From an uncultured Oscillospiraceae bacterium (GTDB lineage: Bacteria; Bacillota; Clostridia; Oscillospirales; Ruminococcaceae), in the NCBI GenBank assembly GCA_949285275.1, contig CASEBP010000039.1:1-46014 (forward strand): a stretch of DNA of 46,014 bases, in the 5' to 3' direction. How positions within the stretch are numbered: the first letter of the stretch is position 1; every line of letters starts with the position of its first letter. The notes beneath the pieces are model-generated. The model saw only the letters and a program-made list of their open reading frames with translations, made no database searches and was not told the origin of the DNA. Below, piece by piece: positions 16,065 to 23,141 of this stretch. The translations under genes were made by a program, and so were the position numbers.

Positions 16065-16098
16065 GCGCCTTTTTCGGAGATTTCTCCAAAAAAGGCGC
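16065..16098 (-). terminator. Rho-independent terminator after the degV gene
   Basis: A long imperfect stem on the minus strand, from GCGCCTTTTTTGGAG to CTCCGAAAAAGGCGC, is followed by TTCTTTT. It lies 24 bases past the degV stop codon and before the riboswitch promoter. Confidence 0.75.
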
Positions 16099-16121
16099 AA
16101 ATTCCTCCATTCCGGCGGCGC

Positions 16122-17000
16122 TCAGGCCTGGCTGTCCCGGCGCAGGAAACCGATGCCCAGCATCCGCGGGCCGGCATTGATCGCGACACAGGGACCGATT
16201 GGCCCGATGAAAACCGGCGCTCTGCCGCTGAGCTTTTTGATAGCGGCAGCCAGCTCCTTCCCCTGCTCGGGATTATTGCCGTAGGCGATGATATAGTCCC
16301 CTTTGACGTCCTGTGCCATCTCGATATAGAGCTGTGCCATCTTGGGAATCAGGTTGCGGTCCCCCCGCACCTTGGCCACCATCTTGTTCTCCCCGGCAAT
16401 CGAGAGGACCGGCTTGAGGCCGAGCACCTCGCCGACCAGCGCCGCGCAGGCGTTGAGCCGGCCGGATTTTTTGGCGTACTGCAGGCTGTACAGTCCCACC
16501 AGCGTGACAGAATGCCGGTACCAGTCCTGCAGCCAGGCCGCCACATCGGCGGGAGCCTCCCCCTTGCGGAGCCGCTCCACCGCCATTACCGCCGGCATCG
16601 CGATGACATAGGAGTAGGTTGTCGAATCAACGACATGGACCTTGAGCCGGCCGCGCAGCGCGGGATACTCCTCCGGCAACAATTCAACGGCCTGCAGCGC
16701 CGCCGCATAGGTGCCGGAACCCCGGGCATTCATCGTGATACAGATCACATCGGTATAGCCCTCCTTGGCCGCCTGCAGGTACTCCTCAACAAACTGCAGC
16801 GCCGTCACCTGGGAGGTGTGAGGCAGTTGGCCGGTCCGCTCCACCTCGGCATAGATCCGCGCCGAATCCACCTCCACCCGATCGACATAGGGCAGTCCCC
16901 CCATCTCGACCCCGCAGTTAACCACCCGGATGCCGAATTTCTTTTCCTGCTCAAAGCTCATATCGCAGACCGAATCGCAAAGTACCAGCGTTTTATACAT
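16122..17000 (-). CDS. DegV family fatty-acid-binding protein
   Basis: 292 residues of the DegV family, whose members (FakB type) bind a fatty acid and present it to a fatty acid kinase. Family features: the N-terminal CDSVCDMS serine motif, LPHTSQVT, MNARGSGTYAAA, HVVDSTTYSY, the AKKSGRLNACAALVGEVLGLKPVL segment and the C-terminal GPIGPCVAINAGPRMLGIGFL. The ATG at 17000 has GGGAGG 6 bases upstream and overlaps the end of trmL by 8 bases, so the two are probably translated together. No fatty acid kinase gene is nearby. Confidence 0.92.
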   Translation of the reverse strand: MYKTLVLCDSVCDMSFEQEKKFGIRVVNCGVEMGGLPYVDRVEVDSARIYAEVERTGQLPHTSQVTALQFVEEYLQAAKEGYTDVICITMNARGSGTYAAALQAVELLPEEYPALRGRLKVHVVDSTTYSYVIAMPAVMAVERLRKGEAPADVAAWLQDWYRHSVTLVGLYSLQYAKKSGRLNACAALVGEVLGLKPVLSIAGENKMVAKVRGDRNLIPKMAQLYIEMAQDVKGDYIIAYGNNPEQGKELAAAIKKLSGRAPVFIGPIGPCVAINAGPRMLGIGFLRRDSQA

Positions 17001-17502
17001 CGGAATCCTCCCAGCGGTAGTTTCTCAGCCTTCCCTCGCCCGAGAGCCCGGGGTAGCCCCACTGGCGCAGCGTCTCAAAAACCGCCACCGCGACGGTATT
17101 CGAAAGGTTGAGGCTGCGCGCCTCGGCGAGCATCGGAATTCGCACGCAACAATCGGGATGGGCAAACAACAGCTCCTCCGGAAGCCCCGCATCCTCCCGG
17201 CCAAAAACCAGGTAGGCTCCATCCGGATAGCTCCGGTCACTGTAGACGCTGCGCGCCTTGGTTGTGAAATAGAAGAAGGGGCCGGTGTTTTTGGCAAAAA
17301 AATCGGCCGAATCGGGGTAGACCGTGATGTCAAGCAGATGCCAGTAGTCCAACCCCGCCCGTTTGAGCTTCTTATCGTCAATCGCAAACCCCATCGGGCC
17401 CACCAAATGCAGTCTCGCACCGGTCGCCGCACAGGTGCGGGCGACATTCCCGGTATTCTGCGGGATCTGCGGCTCAATCAACACAATATTGAGCGTCTTC
17501 AA
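16993..17502 (-). CDS. trmL: tRNA (cytidine(34)-2'-O)-methyltransferase
   Basis: 169 residues, the size of TrmL, a SPOUT methyltransferase that 2'-O-methylates the wobble base of leucine tRNAs. Visible motifs are IEPQIPQNTGNVARTCAATG near the N-terminus, LVFGREDAGLP in the middle, and the knot-forming C-terminal region with RIPMLAEARSLNLSNTVAVAVFE. The start is TTG at 17502, 6 bases after GGAGGG; no ATG is available. First gene of a two-gene operon with degV. Confidence 0.94.
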   Translation of the reverse strand: MKTLNIVLIEPQIPQNTGNVARTCAATGARLHLVGPMGFAIDDKKLKRAGLDYWHLLDITVYPDSADFFAKNTGPFFYFTTKARSVYSDRSYPDGAYLVFGREDAGLPEELLFAHPDCCVRIPMLAEARSLNLSNTVAVAVFETLRQWGYPGLSGEGRLRNYRWEDSDV

Positions 17503-17547
17503 TGGTGTCCCTCCTTCCCGGGCGTCCTGCCGCCCGTTTGTCCGACC

Positions 17548-17576
17548 ATTGTACCATGAACCGCCGCCTTTCGCAA
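17548..17576 (-). promoter_or_regulatory. Sigma-A promoter of trmL-degV
   Basis: On the minus strand TTGCGA (17576-17571), a 17-base spacer and TACAAT (17553-17548), 46 bases before the TTG start. Confidence 0.65.
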
Positions 17577-17616
17577 GTATCGCCTGTTACATCTTTTTGC
17601 CAGCCGTCTGACGCGC

Positions 17617-17652
17617 AAAAAAAACGGCCCTCCAGCGCCGCTGGGGGACCGC
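17617..17652 (-). terminator. Rho-independent terminator of the twin XRE genes
   Basis: On the minus strand CGGTCCCCCAGC pairs with GCTGGAGGGCCG (loop GGC, one mismatch or bulge), followed by TTTTTTTT. Confidence 0.8.
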
Positions 17653-17672
17653 CTTTAGGTCATACAGGCGAG

Positions 17673-17897
17673 CTATTTGAATTCAAACAGCTTGTGCGGT
17701 GGGATGCCCAGCGTCTCGGCGACGTCGAGCAGCAGCGCGACACTTGGAACGGCGCAGGCCGTTTCCACCTGCTGAACGTGATTTTTGCTGTAGTGAAGGC
17801 GTTCGGCCAATTCTTGCTGGGTCATTCCGCACGCCTTGCGATAGTACAGGATGTTGAGGCCGATCTGAACCATAACCTGGCGATGCTTTCTGTTCAC
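17673..17897 (-). CDS. Small XRE-family regulator, copy B
   Basis: 74 residues, essentially one helix-turn-helix domain of the XRE/Cro type (IGLNILYYRKACGMTQQELAERL through VPSVALLLDVAETLGIPPHKLF). It aligns end to end without gaps with the preceding 74-residue gene at 17944-18168, and both end in PPHKLFEFK. A GTG start at 17897 is chosen because it gives this exact alignment and follows a GAGGGG site. A longer reading frame runs back into the other copy and is unlikely. Both copies sit in tandem on the minus strand, 46 bases apart, and probably share one transcript. Confidence 0.8.
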   Translation of the reverse strand: MNRKHRQVMVQIGLNILYYRKACGMTQQELAERLHYSKNHVQQVETACAVPSVALLLDVAETLGIPPHKLFEFK

Positions 17898-17943
17898 AAG
17901 CTCACCCCTCGCTGCAACTGGTTCCTCTGGCAAAAAGAGCGGG

Positions 17944-18168
17944 TTATTTGAATTCAAACAGCTTGTGCGGCGGGATACCCAGCGCCTCGGCAATGTCGAG
18001 CAGCAGCGCGACACTCGGAACCGAATGGGCGGTTTCCACCCGCTGCAGATGATTTTGGCTGTATCCCGTCATCTCTGCCAACTGTTCCTGCGTGATTCCC
18101 CGTTCCTTTCTATAATAAAGGATGTTCAATCCAATTTTCGTGTAGGCCTTGTAGTGCTTGATATCCAT
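17944..18168 (-). CDS. Small XRE-family regulator, copy A
   Basis: 74 residues, a single XRE-type helix-turn-helix domain (IGLNILYYRKERGITQEQLAEMTGYSQNHLQRVETA). The ATG at 18168 is preceded by AGGAGGGG. It is the promoter-proximal member of a tandem pair with the copy at 17673. The two share most residues and the same C-terminus, while the recognition helix differs slightly (TGYSQNHLQRVE against LHYSKNHVQQVE), as after gene duplication. Its 131-base upstream region carries a palindrome (18238-18260) that may be its operator. Confidence 0.88.
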   Translation of the reverse strand: MDIKHYKAYTKIGLNILYYRKERGITQEQLAEMTGYSQNHLQRVETAHSVPSVALLLDIAEALGIPPHKLFEFK

Positions 18169-18237
18169 AGGGAGTCCCCTCCTATGGAATAAGTGTACCG
18201 TGAATTTTGAAATTTATTTACTGCCTATAATATCTTA

Positions 18238-18260
18238 AATACAACATAATATATTGTATT
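18238..18260. promoter_or_regulatory. AT-rich palindrome, candidate XRE operator
   Basis: A 23-base near-perfect palindrome with arms AATACAA and TTGTATT. In all, 20 of 22 non-central positions are symmetric. It lies in the AT-rich gap between the XRE genes (minus) and the small gene at 18300 (plus). The location and symmetry suggest a binding site for one or both XRE proteins. Confidence 0.55.
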
Positions 18261-18299
18261 TTCCACCTTATAGTGTTAGAATTCCACCGAGGTGATACG

Positions 18300-18491
18300 A
18301 TGCAGACCGATGATTTTGAAAAAGCCTTCTCCGACTTTCTCGACCGGCAGGAATGCGATCAACTGGCACAGCTGCTGTTTTCCTTCGCACGCATCTCCTT
18401 TCTGGCAGGGTGGCGGGCGGCAGGCGGCGAAGTACCTCAGCCAAAGCCGCCTCTGGTTCTGTACCGGCAACAGGAGCCGTCCCCTCATTGA
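18300..18491 (+). CDS. Small hypothetical protein divergent from XRE genes
   Basis: 63 residues, no family firmly recognised. The first half is helical and acidic (DDFEKAFSDFLDRQECDQLAQLLF), then comes a hydrophobic stretch with a glycine-arginine turn (SFARISFLAGWRAAGG), then a proline-rich tail. The ATG at 18300 follows GAGGTGAT closely. Small proteins of this shape next to XRE regulators are common in Clostridia, but I assign no function. It is separated from iorA by that gene's own promoter. Confidence 0.6.
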   Translation: MQTDDFEKAFSDFLDRQECDQLAQLLFSFARISFLAGWRAAGGEVPQPKPPLVLYRQQEPSPH

Positions 18492-18530
18492 CAGCACTTT
18501 TGCACTTCGCAGCGGTTATGCAGAGAATCA

Positions 18531-18560
18531 TTGACTTCCCCTCTTTTTGTGTTATATAAT
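18531..18560 (+). promoter_or_regulatory. Sigma-A promoter of iorAB
   Basis: TTGACT (18531-18536), an 18-base spacer and a perfect TATAAT (18555-18560), 46 bases before the iorA start. Confidence 0.75.
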
Positions 18561-18606
18561 GAGTTTATACGCCGTTTCGGCGCGGAATCTGAAGAGGAGA
18601 ATGGTC

Positions 18607-20382
18607 ATGAAGCAGTTGATGACAGGAAACGAGGCGCTCGCCCGCGGCGCCTGGGAAGCCGGTGTTCATTTTGCCGCGGCTTACCCCGGAACCCCGAGCA
18701 CCGAAATCATGGAAAGTATCTCAACCTATCCCGAGATCACCAGCGAGTGGTCCCCAAACGAAAAGGTTGCCTATGAGGCGGCCTACGGCGCAGCGCTCGC
18801 CGGCGGACGGGCTCTCGCTTCGATGAAACATGTCGGTCTCAACGTCGCGGCCGACCCGCTCTTTACCAGCGTTTACATGGGGGTCAACGGCGGCATGGTC
18901 GTCATTTCGGCCGATGAGCCGGGCCAGCACTCCTCACAGAATGAGCAGGATAACCGCAACTATGCCAAGGCGGCCCGGCTGCCGATGCTCGAGCCATCCG
19001 ACAGCCAGGAGTGCCTTGAGATGATGAAGGCGGCCTTCCCGCTCTCTGAGACGCTCGATCTGCCGGTTATGCTGCGGCTGACCACCCGGGTCTGCCATTC
19101 CAAGAGCATCGTCGAAACTGCCAACCGGGCCGAAGTCGAGGTGCGCCCCTACCAGAAGAATGTCGCCAAGACGGTGACCGTTCCGGCGCTGGCCCGTGGC
19201 ATGCGCCTGACCCTTGAGAAGCGGGTTGCCAAGGCCGCTGAGGCTGCTGAGCACTCCCCTTTCAACCGGGTGGAAAAGGGAACAGGCAAAATCGGGGTCA
19301 TCGCCTCTGGCATCTGCTACTGCTATGCGAAGGAGGTCTTCGGTGAGGAGGCTTCCTACCTCAAGCTCGGCATGACCAATCCGCTGCCCGACCAGCTGAT
19401 CGAAGCATTCTGCCGGTCGGTCGAGACGATCTACATCGTCGAGGAAAACGACCCGTACATCGAGGAGGAGGTCCGCCGGCTCGGCTTTGCGCCGCACGGA
19501 CGGGACACCTTCCCCTTCTGTGGCGAGCTGATGCCTGATGTGCTGCGCCGCTCGCTGCATGGGGAAAGCCACCCGGTTATCGAATATGACCGCAGCAAGG
19601 TGCTCGGCCGTCCGCCGATGCTCTGCGCCGGCTGTCCGCACCGCGGTCTCTTCTATGAGCTGGGCCGCCGCAAAGATGTTGTCGTCGCCGGCGACATCGG
19701 CTGCTACACCCTCGGTTTCTCGGCGCCCTACAATGCGATGGACTGGAACATCTGCATGGGCGGCGCCTTCTCCTCCGGTCACGGCGCTCAGAAGATGTTT
19801 GCACGCCGCGGGGTTAAGACCCGGGTCGTCTCGGTAATGGGAGACTCGACCTTCTTCCACACCGGCGTTAACTCGCTCATCGATGTGGCCTATAACCGCT
19901 CGAACACCGTCAATATCATTCTTGACAACCGGATCACCGGCATGACCGGCCACCAGGAGAATCCCGGCAGCGGCCGCAACATCAAGGGCGAACCCGCGTC
20001 GGCCATCTCGGTTGAGCAGATGGTCCGTACGATCGGCATCCAGAACGTCCGGGTTATCGACCCCAACGACCTCAAGGCGGTGCGCGAAGCGCTCGACTGG
20101 GCTCTGTCCCTCGACGAGCCGTCGGTCATCATCACCCGCTGGCCCTGCGTGCTCAAGCGGTTCTCCCAGCAGGACAAGGAGGAGTTCTCCACCGCCTTCA
20201 CCAAAAAGATGAAGGTCGGTGACAACTGCATCGGCTGCAAGAGCTGCCTGAAATGCGGATGTCCCGCCCTCTCGCCGGTGCACGGCGAAAAGAAGGTCCA
20301 TATCGACCGCGACATGTGCGTCGGCTGCACCGTCTGCGCGCAGATCTGCCCGGTCAACGCGATCAGCATGGAGGAACGGTAA
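18607..20382 (+). CDS. iorA: Indolepyruvate:ferredoxin oxidoreductase, alpha subunit
   Basis: 591 residues. It oxidatively decarboxylates aryl pyruvates from aromatic amino acids to acyl-CoA, passing electrons to ferredoxin. The pyrimidine-binding domain comes first (AAYPGTPSTEIMESI, SPNEKVAYEAAYGAALAGGR). The thiamine diphosphate domain follows (GDIGCYTLG, MGGAFSSGHGAQK, MGDSTFFHTGVNSLIDVAYN). The C-terminal ferredoxin part has CIGCKSCLKCGCPALS and CVGCTVCAQICPVNAI. The ATG at 18607 is chosen over the in-frame ATG at 18601 because the GAGGAG site abuts the latter. It is followed after one base by iorB. Confidence 0.95.
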   Translation: MKQLMTGNEALARGAWEAGVHFAAAYPGTPSTEIMESISTYPEITSEWSPNEKVAYEAAYGAALAGGRALASMKHVGLNVAADPLFTSVYMGVNGGMVVISADEPGQHSSQNEQDNRNYAKAARLPMLEPSDSQECLEMMKAAFPLSETLDLPVMLRLTTRVCHSKSIVETANRAEVEVRPYQKNVAKTVTVPALARGMRLTLEKRVAKAAEAAEHSPFNRVEKGTGKIGVIASGICYCYAKEVFGEEASYLKLGMTNPLPDQLIEAFCRSVETIYIVEENDPYIEEEVRRLGFAPHGRDTFPFCGELMPDVLRRSLHGESHPVIEYDRSKVLGRPPMLCAGCPHRGLFYELGRRKDVVVAGDIGCYTLGFSAPYNAMDWNICMGGAFSSGHGAQKMFARRGVKTRVVSVMGDSTFFHTGVNSLIDVAYNRSNTVNIILDNRITGMTGHQENPGSGRNIKGEPASAISVEQMVRTIGIQNVRVIDPNDLKAVREALDWALSLDEPSVIITRWPCVLKRFSQQDKEEFSTAFTKKMKVGDNCIGCKSCLKCGCPALSPVHGEKKVHIDRDMCVGCTVCAQICPVNAISMEER

Positions 20383-20383
20383 G

Positions 20384-20962
20384 ATGGAAAATGTCAAAAG
20401 CGTGCTGCTCGTCGGCGTCGGCGGGCAGGGAACGATCCTGGCGGCCAAGCTGCTGACTCTCGGCCTGATGGAGGCCGGCTACGACGTCAAGATGAGCGAG
20501 ATTCACGGGATGAGTCAGCGGGGCGGCAGCGTATCGTCGCAGGTCCGCTTCGGCAAGAAGGTTCTCTCCCCTGTCATCGAGCTCGGTGGCGCCGACCTGC
20601 TGGTCTCGTTTGAGAAGATGGAGGCACTGCGCTGGCTCGAATACCTCAAGCCCGACGGCCGGGTGGTGGTCAACGACTATGAGATTCCGTCAGCCCCGGT
20701 TCTCTCCGGCGCGGCCGAATACCCCGAAGGGATCCTTGAGGAGCTCTGCTCACACGCCAAGGCGATCGTCGTCGACGCCGCGGCGGAGGCCGAACGGCTC
20801 GGCGGCGCCAAAGCGATGAATGTGCTGCTGCTCGGAGCGACAATCAAGCTGATGGGACTGGAGTCGCTCGACTGGGAGAAGATCATCCGCGACAACGTCA
20901 AGCCGCAGTTTATCGATCTCAATCTGCGGGCGCTCGCCTTCGGCCAGACATTGGTCGGGTAA
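20384..20962 (+). CDS. iorB: Indolepyruvate:ferredoxin oxidoreductase, beta subunit
   Basis: 192 residues, the gamma-domain subunit of the 2-oxoacid:ferredoxin oxidoreductase family. It has the N-terminal glycine motif LLVGVGGQGTILAAKLL and the typical SEIHGMSQRGGSVSSQVRFG segment. It pairs with IorA to form the active enzyme. It is translationally coupled to iorA (one base between stop and start) and ends at a strong terminator. Confidence 0.95.
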   Translation: MENVKSVLLVGVGGQGTILAAKLLTLGLMEAGYDVKMSEIHGMSQRGGSVSSQVRFGKKVLSPVIELGGADLLVSFEKMEALRWLEYLKPDGRVVVNDYEIPSAPVLSGAAEYPEGILEELCSHAKAIVVDAAAEAERLGGAKAMNVLLLGATIKLMGLESLDWEKIIRDNVKPQFIDLNLRALAFGQTLVG

Positions 20963-20971
20963 CGCCGCGTC

Positions 20972-21007
20972 ACAGCCGCCGTATTTGTCAACGGCGGCTG
21001 TTTTTTT
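20972..21007 (+). terminator. Rho-independent terminator of iorAB
   Basis: Stem ACAGCCGCCGT / ACGGCGGCTGT with an 8-base loop, followed by TTTTTTT. Confidence 0.9.
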
Positions 21008-21047
21008 GAGAGAATTTTGCAAACGGGCTGCCGTTTTTGCGGTTCTT

Positions 21048-21057
21048 ATGCTATAAT
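21048..21057 (+). promoter_or_regulatory. Extended -10 promoter of the HisRS-like gene
   Basis: TATGC-TATAAT: a perfect -10 (21052-21057) with the upstream TGn extension. The -35 region is poor. The leader to the ATG at 21115 is about 50 bases, too short for a T-box. Confidence 0.6.
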
Positions 21058-21114
21058 ACCCTCATCCGGCTGCGCCGACGGCGTTGCGCGGCCAGGTTCC
21101 GAAGGAGGAAGGAC

Positions 21115-22362
21115 ATGCAGTATATCAAGACCCCGATGAAGGGGATGCCTGAGCAGCTCCCGGCCGACATGCAGCTGCGGGAGTACCTGCTGGGCAAGAT
21201 CAAAACCACCTACAGCGGCTACGGCTTTTCGCTCATCGAGACCCCCGCGATTGAGCATATCGAGAACCTCACCAGCAAGCAGGGCGGCGAGAACGAAAAG
21301 CTGATCTTCAAGATCCTCAAGCGCGGCGAAAAGCTGGCAAAGGCCGACAGCACCGACGAACTTTGCGACTGCGGCCTGCGCTATGACCTGACCGTCCCGC
21401 TCGCCCGCTTCTACGCCAACAACATGGCTCAGCTTCCCACCCCCTTCAAGGCGATGCAGATCGGCAGCGTCTGGCGCGCCGACCGGCCGCAGCGGGGTCG
21501 GTTCCGTCAGTTCACCCAGTGCGACATCGACATCCTGGGGGAGGGCTCCTGCCTCGCTGAAATCGAGCTGATCGCCGCCACCGCCTCGATGCTCGCCCAG
21601 CTCGACTTTTCCCACTTCAAGGTCAAGGTCAACGACCGCCGGATTCTCAAGGCGATGGCCGCCTGCTGCGGCTTTGCCGAGGCGGACTATGACGAGATCT
21701 TCATTATTCTCGACAAGATCGACAAGATCGGCCTTGACGGCGTCAAGCATGAGCTGCTTGAAGCCGGTTACGACACCGGAGCGGTCGAACGCTACTGCGC
21801 CTTTTTCGAAAACCTCGGCAAAGGGATGCGCTGCACCGAATTCTGTGCCGGCCGGCTCGACGGATTCCTCGATCCCGCCGTTCTGACCGACCTGGAGTAT
21901 ATCATCGACTGTGCCCGCGCCACTGCGACCGGCGAGATGGAGATCCTCTTCGATCCCACCCTGGTGCGGGGGATGTCCTACTACACCGGCCCGATCTTCG
22001 AGATCGAGCTGCCCGACTTCGGCTCCTCTGTGGCCGGCGGCGGGCGCTACGACGAGATGATCGGCAAGTACACCAACGTCCGGGTGCCGGCCTGCGGCTT
22101 CTCGATCGGGTTCGAACGGATCATCACCCTGCTCAAGGAGCGCGGCTACCGCATCCCCGACCAGAAAAAGCGCACCGCCCTGCTCGTCGATAAGGCGATC
22201 GGCCGGGAGGAGCTGCTGGCCGTGCTGCAGCGGGCGGCCGCCATCCGCGCCGCCGGGGAGACTGCCCTGGTCGTCTACCGCGCCAAAAACGTCCGCCATC
22301 AGAAAGAGACCCTTGAGAAGGAAGGCTATACCGACTTTCTCGAGCTGCCCGAGCGACGCTGA
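21115..22362 (+). CDS. Histidyl-tRNA synthetase family protein with short C-terminal domain
   Basis: 415 residues with the class II synthetase core of HisRS: RYDLTVPLARF (89-99), motif 2 region RADRPQRGRFRQFTQCDID (121-139), the histidine-A motif LVRGMSYYTGPIFEIE (283-298, with Ser where the usual GLDYY has Asp), and GGGRYDEMIG with GFSIGFERI (motif 3). After residue 352 only about 63 residues remain, shorter than the normal anticodon-binding domain of roughly 95. It may be the true HisRS, a paralogue, or a HisZ-type regulatory subunit. Hence no gene symbol. The ATG follows an AGGAGG site. Confidence 0.82.
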   Translation: MQYIKTPMKGMPEQLPADMQLREYLLGKIKTTYSGYGFSLIETPAIEHIENLTSKQGGENEKLIFKILKRGEKLAKADSTDELCDCGLRYDLTVPLARFYANNMAQLPTPFKAMQIGSVWRADRPQRGRFRQFTQCDIDILGEGSCLAEIELIAATASMLAQLDFSHFKVKVNDRRILKAMAACCGFAEADYDEIFIILDKIDKIGLDGVKHELLEAGYDTGAVERYCAFFENLGKGMRCTEFCAGRLDGFLDPAVLTDLEYIIDCARATATGEMEILFDPTLVRGMSYYTGPIFEIELPDFGSSVAGGGRYDEMIGKYTNVRVPACGFSIGFERIITLLKERGYRIPDQKKRTALLVDKAIGREELLAVLQRAAAIRAAGETALVVYRAKNVRHQKETLEKEGYTDFLELPERR

Positions 22363-22401
22363 ACCGGCTTCACCGCCGTATTACGCGTAGGGGGAAACGG
22401 T

Positions 22402-22650
22402 ATGAAGCTGAAAGCCGCAAAACATCTGCTGCTTTTCTTTGCCGGGCTGACGGTGGTTTTTCTGTTACTCTGCTCCCAAACCAAAAATCTCGTCTTCGGC
22501 TACCTCGCAATCGCCTGCGCTTTCACCGGTGCAGCAATATGGCTTGTGTTCGGGCGCTGCCCGGCCTGCGGCGGCTTTCTTGGCCGCCTGTACGGGAAAT
22601 ACTGTCCTCACTGCGGGGAACCCATCGATGAATCATCGCCGCCGGAGTAA
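22402..22650 (+). CDS. Small membrane protein with C-terminal zinc ribbon
   Basis: 82 residues. Two hydrophobic segments (LLLFFAGLTVVFLLLC and VFGYLAIACAFTGAAIWLVF) are followed by a CPACGG-x13-CPHCGE zinc ribbon on the cytoplasmic side. No named family recognised. It follows the HisRS-like gene by 39 bases, with a GGGGGAAA ribosome site, and ends at a bidirectional terminator, so it may share that transcript. Confidence 0.75.
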   Translation: MKLKAAKHLLLFFAGLTVVFLLLCSQTKNLVFGYLAIACAFTGAAIWLVFGRCPACGGFLGRLYGKYCPHCGEPIDESSPPE

Positions 22651-22659
22651 TCTGATAGC

Positions 22660-22694
22660 AAAAAGCAGGAAGCCAATAGCTTCCTGCTTTTTTC
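22660..22694. terminator. Bidirectional rho-independent terminator
   Basis: Stem AAAAAGCAGGAAGC / GCTTCCTGCTTTTT with loop CAATA. It lies between the plus-strand zinc-ribbon gene and the minus-strand CGGC gene. Confidence 0.9.
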
Positions 22695-22709
22695 ACAAAT
22701 CCCTGATAG

Positions 22710-23039
22710 TCAGTGGGTATAATCGAGAATCCGGACCCCTTCCCCTACTGCGGCAGCAACCCGTTCCTTCATCTGGGCAGCAAAGGGGCAGGGATAACCG
22801 ATCGGCGTTCCCTTGCCGATGCAGGAGGCAAACGCAATCGTATCCGCCCCCAGCCGCACCATTTTTTTGGCGCGGAAAACCGCCTTCTTTCCTGGGCAGC
22901 CGCCGCAGGAGTTGAAACCGATGATCTCTATCTCTTCCTCCCCGGCGAACGCACCGGTTTTCTCCCGGACCGCACGAAAATCCGCCACCCCCGGGCAGGT
23001 ATCCATCGTCTGCATGCAGCGGATAATTCCAACCTTCAC
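22710..23039 (-). CDS. CGGC domain protein
   Basis: 109 residues, the family named for the motif seen here as FNSCGGCPGKKA. Further conserved cysteines are in IIRCMQTMDTCPG near the start, FASCIGKG and YPCPFAAQM, which suggests a metal or cluster site. Its function is not established. The start is GTG at 23039, about 10 bases after an AAGGAT site. It is separated from the aminotransferase gene upstream by a strong hairpin, so it may have its own or a read-through transcript. Confidence 0.85.
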   Translation of the reverse strand: MKVGIIRCMQTMDTCPGVADFRAVREKTGAFAGEEEIEIIGFNSCGGCPGKKAVFRAKKMVRLGADTIAFASCIGKGTPIGYPCPFAAQMKERVAAAVGEGVRILDYTH

Positions 23040-23086
23040 GTTTATCGCATCCTTTTCTTATTTTCTTCCACCCTCGGGATGGGAAA

Positions 23087-23119
23087 GGGCCATTCCCGGC
23101 TTTCCGCCGGGAATGGCCC
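23087..23119 (-). terminator. Hairpin between aspartate aminotransferase and CGGC genes
   Basis: A perfect 14-base stem, GGGCCATTCCCGGC with its complement, loop of 5. The following minus-strand sequence is only TTTCCC, so termination may be partial. Confidence 0.55.
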
Positions 23120-23141
23120 GCCTGTTCTCCGGTATCTTCGC

